Shown here: one piece after another, positions 8,715-15,643 of the stretch | Layout of the letters: every line of letters starts with the position of its first letter | Numbering within the stretch: position 1 is the first letter of the stretch | Source of the DNA: Altibacter lentus | GTDB lineage: Bacteria > Bacteroidota > Bacteroidia > Flavobacteriales > Flavobacteriaceae | Direction: 5' to 3' | Assembly (NCBI RefSeq): GCF_000746845.1 | Contig: NZ_KN050846.1 | Span: 1,690,963-1,754,962, forward strand | DNA length: 64,000 bases | The notes under the pieces: model-generated | What the model was told of the DNA's origin: nothing | Database searches by the model: none | The model's input: the letters and a program-made list of their open reading frames with translations, nothing else | Position numbers and translations under genes: made by a program

Positions 8715-10031
8715 ATGGATCAAAAAAGAGACTATCGTACGGCGTTCATCATCATTACAGTTCTTTTCTTCCTATGGGGATTTATAACGGTATTGGTGGA
8801 TAGCCTTATTCCCAGATTAAAAGATGTTTTTGAGTTAAGTTACTTTCAGGCCGGGTTGGTTCAATTTGCATTTTTTATCGCTTACTTTTTATTTTCTGTT
8901 CCTGCGGGCTATCTCTTATCACGCATAGGCTATAAAAAAGGAATAATATTAGGTTTGGTCACCATGGCAGTGGGATGTCTCTTGTTCTATCCAGCGGCCT
9001 CTTATCGTGTATTCAGTTTCTTTTTGCTGGGATATTTCACCTTAGCAGGAGGCATCACCATCCTCCAGGTGGCCGCCAATCCATACGTTTCGGTGTTGGG
9101 TAAAGAGACCGGAGCCGCCAGTCGTTTGAATCTTTCGCAGGCCTTCAATTCCCTTGGAACTGCCATAGCTCCTGTGGTTGGTGCCTTGTTCTTGTTGAGC
9201 GATACGATAAAGAATTCTGAAGAGATCTCTTTTTTATCTGAAGCTGAACAACAAGCTTATTTTTCGGCTGAAGCGAATGCTGTTCAACAACCTTTTTTGT
9301 GGATTGCAGCTTTTATTGGAGTACTCTCTCTTCTTTTTGTGTTCTTAAAACTTCCGAAGCTTATTCAGGAAAGTCCCAAATCGGGATATTTCATCTTGTT
9401 AAAGAATAAAATGGTTTTACTGGGTGTAATCGGCATCTTTCTCTATGTAGGGGCCGAAGTGGCCATAGGAAGTTATCTGGTGAACTATTTTTTAGATATG
9501 AACCTAGCCGCGACCATTAGAGAAACTCCCTTAATGCGAAATATCTCTGAAAGGCTCTTGCATCAAGACATCACGCAGATTGACGCAAAGGCAATTGTAG
9601 GGTCGTTTGTAGTGTTCTACTGGAGCGGTGCCATGATTGGTCGTTTCCTAGGTGCTTATCTCACCAAAGTGATCTCTCCGGCAAGGGTCCTCACACTATT
9701 TTCGCTTGGCGCTATATTGCTATTGTCTATTTCCATGAATTCGGAAGGGTTGACAGCCATGTGGAGTATTTTAGGTGTAGGACTTTTTAATTCCGTGATG
9801 TTCCCAACCATTTTCACTCTCACCTTGAGCGGACTTGGTGATCTAAAACCTCAAGCATCAGGGCTGTTATGCATGGCCATTGTGGGAGGAGCGGTTGTAC
9901 CTCCCTTGTATGGTTTTATTACAGATCAAGTAGGTTTTAAATGGGCACTGATCTTGTTAATTGTATGTTATGGCTACATTGTATTTTTTGGATATAAAAA
10001 ACTGAAAACAAGTATTTTAGAAAGGCCGTAA
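8715..10031 (+). CDS. Sugar MFS transporter, FucP/NagP-like family
   Basis: This 438-residue polytopic inner-membrane protein has about 12 hydrophobic segments. It resembles the FucP-type sugar:proton symporters common in Bacteroidota: FLWGFITVLVDSLIPRLKDVF at the start of TM1, LQVAANPYVSVLG and SRLNLSQAFNSLGTAIAP around TM4-5, and TIFTLTLSGLGDLKPQASGLL near TM10-11. The family imports fucose, glucose/galactose or N-acetylglucosamine. In this operon GlcNAc or mannose released from N-glycans is the most likely substrate, but that is inferred from neighbours only. It is the last gene of the GH92 operon; a terminator follows at about 10146. Confidence 0.88.
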   Translation: MDQKRDYRTAFIIITVLFFLWGFITVLVDSLIPRLKDVFELSYFQAGLVQFAFFIAYFLFSVPAGYLLSRIGYKKGIILGLVTMAVGCLLFYPAASYRVFSFFLLGYFTLAGGITILQVAANPYVSVLGKETGAASRLNLSQAFNSLGTAIAPVVGALFLLSDTIKNSEEISFLSEAEQQAYFSAEANAVQQPFLWIAAFIGVLSLLFVFLKLPKLIQESPKSGYFILLKNKMVLLGVIGIFLYVGAEVAIGSYLVNYFLDMNLAATIRETPLMRNISERLLHQDITQIDAKAIVGSFVVFYWSGAMIGRFLGAYLTKVISPARVLTLFSLGAILLLSISMNSEGLTAMWSILGVGLFNSVMFPTIFTLTLSGLGDLKPQASGLLCMAIVGGAVVPPLYGFITDQVGFKWALILLIVCYGYIVFFGYKKLKTSILERP

Positions 10032-10080
10032 TACGAATTTAAAAGTCATATAATTTTCTTAAATAGGCTTTCAATTGAAT

Positions 10081-10186
10081 TATTTTTGTAATTTTACATG
10101 ACATAAGTAGGTTGATAACCTGGGTTATCGATCAAATTTGGGGCGAAAAGTCATCACACTCGTGATGGCTTTTCTATTTTTTGTCT
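10081..10186 (+). ncRNA. Candidate small RNA in the 305-bp gap after the sugar transporter
   Basis: The gap 10032-10336 holds no convincing protein gene. A -7 box TATTTTTG (10081-10088) lies about 20 nt after a T-rich -33 region. The sequence behind it forms one hairpin (GATAAC / GTTATC, 10114-10129) and then a strong terminator (10146-10186), implying a transcript of roughly 90 nt. The family is not recognised. It could also be only the 3' end of the upstream operon. Confidence 0.3.
10146..10186 (+). terminator. Rho-independent terminator after the N-glycan operon
   Basis: A 12-bp stem pairs 10146-10157 with 10162-10173 (AAAAG, one T-G wobble, CATCAC pairing GTGATG), with loop ACTC. A T-rich tail to 10182 follows. 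Confidence 0.8.
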
Positions 10187-10336
10187 CCTTCTACGTTCCC
10201 TCTATGAATTCCCATACTTTCAAAAATCCATGAAATCATAGATACAAGGTGTTTGTTATTTTGTTACCTTTAATACTCCCCTCATTTGGTAGTCTAACCC
10301 ACCTAGACTTACATGTTTATCTAAAAACCAACCATT

Positions 10337-10951
10337 ATGAAAACGCGTAACTCATTACGGCCCATCCTCATGCTTTTTTTCATTTTCACGATTACGGCAT
10401 GTATGTCCAAGAAAAAAGAAGAGGCTGCCTACATCTCGACAGAAGTGGATAGTATGGCGGAAACTTCAGAAGCAGACCAAATTAAACAAGGAGAGTACCT
10501 GGTCAAGATCATTGGATGCGACCATTGTCACACGCCAAAGAAAATGACCGATCAAGGTCCCGTGCCAGATATGGATCGTTGGCTCATGGGTCATCCTGCC
10601 AACGCAGCGGTTCCCGAAGTTCCGGAAAATGTTATAGGACCCGGGAAGTGGATGCTCATGAATAATGATCTCACGGTTGCAGTGGGCCCCTGGGGAACAA
10701 GTTTTGGTGCAAACCTAACCCCCGATGATACCGGGATCGGCTCGTGGTCTTATGAACAATTTAAGCGAGCTATGACCGAAGGAAAGTTCAAGGGCATGGA
10801 GAATTCTCGACCGCTTATGCCACCGATGCCTTGGCAATCTTTCAGAGAATTGAAGGACGAAGACCTGCGTGCCATGTACGCGTATTTGATGTCCATTGAA
10901 CCTATTGAGAATGTGGTTCCCAGCTACATCCCTCCTTCCGGAGTACAATAA
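10337..10951 (+). CDS. Lipoprotein monohaem cytochrome c
   Basis: This is a 204-residue class I-like cytochrome c. A lipoprotein signal peptide ends at Cys22 (FTITAC), so it should be membrane-anchored outside the cytoplasm. One haem c attachment motif, CDHCH (61-65), follows the typical GEYLVKIIG helix. The C-terminal helix carries MPPMPWQSFRELKDEDLRA, whose methionines can supply the distal haem ligand, and ends with the conserved AMYAYLMSI pattern. A longer central region (GHPANAAVPEVP to GANLTPDDTGIG) is typical of the c-type subunits found beside oxidoreductases. The partner enzyme is not in this window. It is flanked by terminators, so it is probably monocistronic. Confidence 0.88.
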   Translation: MKTRNSLRPILMLFFIFTITACMSKKKEEAAYISTEVDSMAETSEADQIKQGEYLVKIIGCDHCHTPKKMTDQGPVPDMDRWLMGHPANAAVPEVPENVIGPGKWMLMNNDLTVAVGPWGTSFGANLTPDDTGIGSWSYEQFKRAMTEGKFKGMENSRPLMPPMPWQSFRELKDEDLRAMYAYLMSIEPIENVVPSYIPPSGVQ

Positions 10952-10994
10952 AAACACCAACTAAAGACACAACCGCTTTTGAGGAGGAGTGGTT

Positions 10995-11023
10995 GAGCCT
11001 CTGCCAGCGCAGGGGCTTTTTTA
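10995..11023 (+). terminator. Terminator of the cytochrome c gene
   Basis: A stem GCCTCTG (10997-11003) pairs with CAGGGGC (11010-11016, one G-T pair), followed by a T-run. The T-run overlaps the stop codon of the convergent cphA gene. Confidence 0.75.
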
Positions 11024-13657
11024 TTGAGCAAAGACTACTTCCCCACGTGCCTCTTGCTCCTTAAACCGGGTCACAAGATCCAACGCATCAGGAATCACAT
11101 CACTACACAAAATGATCAAAGATCCCTTCTTGGCATTATTTACCGCGTAGGTGATCGCTTCCTTTTCTGAAGGAATGATGGTTGTCTTTTTATGCGGATC
11201 CTTCATTTGTATCCCGTCGTTCAACATCTTGATGAGCTCTTCTTCCGTGCGGCCCCGCAAGCGTTTATCCTGACGAATAATGATCTCGTCAAACATTTCA
11301 GCAGCGATGCTACCAATCTCGTTTGTATCCTCTTCACGCCTGTCACCTACGCCTGCTATAATACCAACCTTTACAGTTGCCTCCAGCGCATCTGTAAATT
11401 TCTGAAGCGCCCTCATCCCTGCCGGGTTATGGGCATAGTCGAGAAGAATCGTGAAATTTTGAAATTCGAACAAGTTCAGTCGACCGGGTGTTTGAGAGGC
11501 TGAAGGAATAAAGGTTTCCAATGCCACTTTCATATCTTCAATACTTATGTTTCGTACATGAGCAGCCAGTATTGCTGCCAACACATTCTGGATCATGAAC
11601 GTTGCTTTCCCTCCATAGGTTAAGGGAATATTTTCTGCCTTTAGCACCCGCATCTTCCAAGCCCCCCTGCAAATGGTTACATAGCCATTCTCATATACCG
11701 CGGTAATGCCACCCATTCGTTGTAATGCCTGAATACGCGGATTTTCCTCGTCCATGGAGAATAGTGCCAAGTTGCAATTAATACTTCTACGCATTTCATA
11801 CACCAGATCGTCATCAGCATTGAGAATGGCATACCCGTCCGGAAGTACCGTTTCGGGAATGACCCCTTTAACTTTTGCCAGTTGTTCTATGGTATGAATT
11901 CCTTTCAGCCCCAGGTGATCTGCTGCTACATTCGTAACAATGGCGACATCACATTTGTGGAATCCCAAACCGGCGCGTAGCAGGCCACCCCGGGCACATT
12001 CTAAGACGGCAAAATTTACAGTTGGGTCTTTGAGTACAAATTCTGCACTAGCAGGTCCTGTACAATCTCCTTTCATCAAGAGTCGATTCTGGATGTAGAC
12101 ACCATCGCTGGTAGTATAGCCTACACGATAGCCTTTCATTTTTGCCATGTGAGCTACAAGTCGGCTAGTAGTTGTTTTCCCGTTGGTACCGGTAATGGCC
12201 ACAATGGGAATCCGCCCTGTATCTCCCGCATTCGGGAAAAGTTTATCTACCACAGGAGCAGCAACGTTTCTAGGCAATCCTGTAGTTGGCGCAAGATGCA
12301 TTCTAAAGCCCGGACCGGCATTTACTTCCAAGATGGCACCTCCGGTGTCCGAGAGCGGTTTGCTTATGTCTGTGGTCATAATGTCGATCCCACAAATATC
12401 CAGATCAATGATCTTCGAAATACGTTCGGCCATTGAAACGTTTGCAGGGTGCACGATGTCGGTCACATCTTCGGCGGTTCCACCTGTGCTAAGGTTTGCC
12501 GTATCCTTTAAAATAAGACGCTCCCCTTTGGGAATCACCGAATCAACCGTATAACCTGCATCTTTAATAATGGTCTTGGTAAGATCGTTAATAGTGATCA
12601 TGGTAAGGACATTTTCATGTCCGTAGCCCCTTCTTGGATCTTCATTCACTTTGTCCACCAACTCCTGAACGGTCGATTTTCCATCACCAATCACATGCGC
12701 CGGAGTACGCTTGGCGGCTGCGACCAGTATATTATTGATCACCAGCAAACGGTAGTCTTCTCCCGTAATAAATTTTTCAACGATTACACGATGTGAAACT
12801 TCTTTTGCAGCGTGAAAAGCCACGACGGCTTCTTCATACGAACAAATATCCACCGTAATGCCACGGCCGTGATTTCCGTCAATGGGCTTGATAACCAAAG
12901 GATACCCTACATAGTCACAGGCCTCTTTCAAACTGCCCTCTCTACTAATGATGTCTCCTCTTGGCACCTCTACTTCGGCTTGTTCCAGCAGGTATTTGGT
13001 ATCTTCTTTATCGCAGGCGATCTCTACACCTATGCTACTGGTTTCTGAAGTAACGGTCGCCTGAATACGTTTTTGATTTGCTCCATATCCTAACTGACAT
13101 AACGAGTATTTATTAAGCCGGATCCACGGAATACCACGACTGGCAGCTTCTTCCACAATGGAGCCAGTACTGGGTCCCAGACGTTCAACTTCACGGAGTT
13201 CCCGCATCTTCTGAATATCATCCTCCAGGTTGTATTCTTCGGAAGCGATCAATGCTTCACAAATGCGTACCGCTGCTTCTGCTGCATAGCGGCCCACACT
13301 TTCTTCCATATAAGAAAAGACCACATTGTACACCCCTTTTTCTCCGTAATCGCGGGTTCTTCCGAAGCCGGTATCCATACCTGCCAAAGTCTGAATCTCC
13401 AGAGCAATATGCTCTATGATATGACCCATCCAGGTGCCTTCATCCACCCGCATAAAAAACCCTCCTTCACAACCTTCACTGCACCTGTGAGAATACATAC
13501 TGGGAAACATTGCCTTAAGACGATCTCCAAAACCGGGAATCTTATTAGAGGGTAATTCTTCCATTTCCTCTAGGTCAAGTACCATAACAATTAGTTTATG
13601 GCGTCTCACCGACCAGTAATTGGGCCCGCGCATGGCATTAATCTCACGTATTCTCAT
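11021..13657 (-). CDS. cphA: Cyanophycin synthetase
   Basis: CphA polymerises L-Asp and L-Arg into cyanophycin (multi-L-arginyl-poly-L-aspartate) using ATP, in the cytoplasm. The 878-residue length fits the family. Order of domains: an N-terminal domain (RGPNYWSVRRHKLIVMVLDLEE), an ATP-grasp domain from about 210 to 470 (KPIDGNHGRGITVDI, EKFITGEDYRLLVI, EVNAGPGFRMH) that adds Asp, and a Mur-ligase-like domain from about 485 with the P-loop GTNGKTTTSR and LLDYAHNPAGMRAL that adds Arg. It is divergent from cphB, sharing a 94-bp promoter region. Bacteroidota copies of this gene exist; expression under nitrogen surplus is likely but cannot be read from sequence. Confidence 0.95.
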   Translation of the reverse strand: MRIREINAMRGPNYWSVRRHKLIVMVLDLEEMEELPSNKIPGFGDRLKAMFPSMYSHRCSEGCEGGFFMRVDEGTWMGHIIEHIALEIQTLAGMDTGFGRTRDYGEKGVYNVVFSYMEESVGRYAAEAAVRICEALIASEEYNLEDDIQKMRELREVERLGPSTGSIVEEAASRGIPWIRLNKYSLCQLGYGANQKRIQATVTSETSSIGVEIACDKEDTKYLLEQAEVEVPRGDIISREGSLKEACDYVGYPLVIKPIDGNHGRGITVDICSYEEAVVAFHAAKEVSHRVIVEKFITGEDYRLLVINNILVAAAKRTPAHVIGDGKSTVQELVDKVNEDPRRGYGHENVLTMITINDLTKTIIKDAGYTVDSVIPKGERLILKDTANLSTGGTAEDVTDIVHPANVSMAERISKIIDLDICGIDIMTTDISKPLSDTGGAILEVNAGPGFRMHLAPTTGLPRNVAAPVVDKLFPNAGDTGRIPIVAITGTNGKTTTSRLVAHMAKMKGYRVGYTTSDGVYIQNRLLMKGDCTGPASAEFVLKDPTVNFAVLECARGGLLRAGLGFHKCDVAIVTNVAADHLGLKGIHTIEQLAKVKGVIPETVLPDGYAILNADDDLVYEMRRSINCNLALFSMDEENPRIQALQRMGGITAVYENGYVTICRGAWKMRVLKAENIPLTYGGKATFMIQNVLAAILAAHVRNISIEDMKVALETFIPSASQTPGRLNLFEFQNFTILLDYAHNPAGMRALQKFTDALEATVKVGIIAGVGDRREEDTNEIGSIAAEMFDEIIIRQDKRLRGRTEEELIKMLNDGIQMKDPHKKTTIIPSEKEAITYAVNNAKKGSLIILCSDVIPDALDLVTRFKEQEARGEVVFAQ

Positions 13658-13724
13658 ATTGGGTTAGTTTATTTCTAAAAGGTGAAAGATTATAAATATA
13701 TAATATTTTTTAGAACAAAACCGC

Positions 13725-13732
13725 TATTTTTG
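13725..13732 (+). promoter_or_regulatory. Promoter -7 box of cphB in the cphA-cphB divergent region
   Basis: TATTTTTG matches the Bacteroidota -7 consensus TAnnTTTG and lies 19 nt before the cphB start. The same 94-bp AT-rich gap must hold the opposing cphA promoter, for which TTTTG followed by TAATCTTT on the minus strand is a weaker candidate. Confidence 0.55.
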
Positions 13733-13751
13733 CCGTCAATAAATTGACTGC

Positions 13752-14624
13752 ATGAGTGTAAAAGGAATTCTAATCCCCATCGGCGGAAACGAAGACAAAG
13801 GCATTGAAACGAGTGAGATCTATCACTTAGAATTTATACAGGAAGGGATCTTGTCGCGTGTTGTGAAAGAAAGTGGCGGCATAGAAGCTTCCATTATCAT
13901 CATTCCTACAGCCTCCAGTATTCCCGAAGAGGTTGGAGAAAATTACTTGCAGGCATTTGGGAAGTTAGGATGTACCAATCTTTATGTGATGGACATCCGT
14001 GAACGATCACAGTCTGAAGATCCCGAAAATATCCGTCGCATACAAGAAGCCGACTGTGTGATGTTTTCCGGTGGAAATCAGTCCAACATCACACGTGAAA
14101 TTGGTGGTACCACACTGCATAGGATCATGCTGGAGCGATATGAGAACGAAAAGTTTGTAATTGCCGGAACCAGTGCCGGCGCCATGTGTATGAGCAAGGA
14201 AATGATCACAGGCGGGGGCATCAAGGAAGCGTTTACCAAGGGCGCAACAGGCATGGGCAAAGGCATGAGTTTTATTCCGGACCTTATTATCGATTCTCAT
14301 TTTATTCGCAGAGGACGCTTCGGAAGGTTGGCAGAAGCCGTTGCTAAATTCCCAAAGATCATAGGTATAGGGTTGGCAGAAGACACCGGACTTATTATTA
14401 AGAACGGAGATACTTTTGAGGTGGTAGGCTCTGGGATGGTGATTGTTTTTAACGCCCGAAAAGCGAAGCACAACAACAGGAAATCGGTGTCCAAAGGATC
14501 CCCCATGTCACTCACTAATTTGAAAACACATATATTGGCAAACGGAGACCGTTTCAATATCAAGAAGAAAAAGGTAAGGGTATCGCCGTTGGGAATTTCG
14601 GTGACAGACGCTCAATCGTTATAG
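13752..14624 (+). CDS. cphB: Cyanophycinase
   Basis: CphB is an S51-family serine exopeptidase that releases beta-Asp-Arg dipeptides from cyanophycin. The 290-residue protein has the nucleophile elbow AGTSAGAMCMS with Ser141, the preceding MFSGGNQSNI segment, and the FIPDLIIDSHFIRRGRFGRL and GIGLAEDTG segments seen in cyanophycinases. No signal peptide is visible, so it is probably intracellular and mobilises the bacterium's own granules rather than degrading external polymer. It is divergent from cphA and convergent with the isoaspartyl peptidase, with a 13-bp 3' overlap. The three genes form a complete storage and recovery cassette. Confidence 0.94.
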   Translation: MSVKGILIPIGGNEDKGIETSEIYHLEFIQEGILSRVVKESGGIEASIIIIPTASSIPEEVGENYLQAFGKLGCTNLYVMDIRERSQSEDPENIRRIQEADCVMFSGGNQSNITREIGGTTLHRIMLERYENEKFVIAGTSAGAMCMSKEMITGGGIKEAFTKGATGMGKGMSFIPDLIIDSHFIRRGRFGRLAEAVAKFPKIIGIGLAEDTGLIIKNGDTFEVVGSGMVIVFNARKAKHNNRKSVSKGSPMSLTNLKTHILANGDRFNIKKKKVRVSPLGISVTDAQSL

Positions 14625-15544
14625 ATCAATACTTCTTTACGCCCTTCGGAAGTTTTACATCCTCGGTACATGCCTTCGGTATTAAATGGCATAGCAATGT
14701 TGCCCTTCGCATCGACCGCTATCAATCCGCCATCTCCACCCAGTTCTCCTAATCGATTTCGGATCACTTCCGAAGCCGCCTTCTCCAGAGAGTAGCCCTT
14801 GTATTCCATCAAACAGGATACGTCATAAGCGACCACTCCACGAATAAAAAATTCGCCACTACCCGTACAACTTACCGCACAGGTCTTGTTGTTTGCATAG
14901 TTCCCTGCCCCAATCATAGGACTATCGCCTACGCGACCCCATTTCTTATTCGTCATCCCGCCTGTTGACGTTGCTGCAGCCACAGTTCCGTCTTTATCGC
15001 AGGCCACAGCCCCCACAGTCCCGAATTTACTATCCTTTTTCAGGCTGTGATCCAGCTGAAAACCATCGGTTCCTTTTATCTCCTGCCATTGTTGATAACG
15101 GAGTGCATCATAGAAGTAAGAGAGAGGTTCCAGAGTATACCCCAGCTTTTTCGCAAATTGCATGGCCCCTTCTCCGGCCAGAAAAACATGTTCGCTTTTG
15201 TTCATCACATCACGAGCTAAGGCAATTGGGTTTTTAATTCCTGTTACCAGAGAAACCGCACCGGCTTTTCGGTCTTTGCCTTCCATAATTGCTGCGTCCA
15301 TCTCATGAGTTCCTTCTGCCGTAAAGACAGCGCCTTTCCCGGCATTGAACAGAGGAGAATCCTCCAACGATCGCACAGCGACCTCAACCGCATCAACCGC
15401 TGTTCCGCCCTCATGCAGCATAGCGTATCCTGTTTCCAAGGCCATGTCTAACGCGTTCTTGTAAGCAACTTCTTTTTCTGAAGTCATTTGTCCTTTTACA
15501 AGGGTTCCGGCACCGCCGTGAATTGCAATCGAGATAGGATTCAT
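14612..15544 (-). CDS. iaaA: Isoaspartyl peptidase / beta-aspartyl dipeptidase (plant-type asparaginase)
   Basis: This Ntn-hydrolase cleaves isoaspartyl dipeptides, here most likely beta-Asp-Arg from cyanophycinase, to Asp and Arg. The start at 15544 gives MNPISIAIHGGAGTLV, the family's conserved N-terminus; an ATG 14 codons upstream adds a tail without family similarity. Self-cleavage should occur before Thr176 in KFGTVGAVA. TSTGGMTNKKWGRVGDSPMIGAGNYANN and SCTGSGEFFIRG complete the active site. The 310-residue length and lack of signal peptide indicate a cytoplasmic enzyme. It is distinct from the exported paralogue at 7704-8705 and the type I asparaginase at 37252-38280. Confidence 0.93.
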   Translation of the reverse strand: MNPISIAIHGGAGTLVKGQMTSEKEVAYKNALDMALETGYAMLHEGGTAVDAVEVAVRSLEDSPLFNAGKGAVFTAEGTHEMDAAIMEGKDRKAGAVSLVTGIKNPIALARDVMNKSEHVFLAGEGAMQFAKKLGYTLEPLSYFYDALRYQQWQEIKGTDGFQLDHSLKKDSKFGTVGAVACDKDGTVAAATSTGGMTNKKWGRVGDSPMIGAGNYANNKTCAVSCTGSGEFFIRGVVAYDVSCLMEYKGYSLEKAASEVIRNRLGELGGDGGLIAVDAKGNIAMPFNTEGMYRGCKTSEGRKEVLIYND

Positions 15545-15643
15545 ACGTTTTTTATTCAATGACGAAAAATACGAATTGCATCTCAATTAATTTCGGTTGG
15601 CGAAAGAAGTTTTGTAGTTTTATACTCTTCAATAGTATAACCC

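Noticed and set aside
13982-14485. Open frames antisense to cphB
   Set aside because: They are fully contained in cphB, which has intact catalytic motifs and family-length coding.
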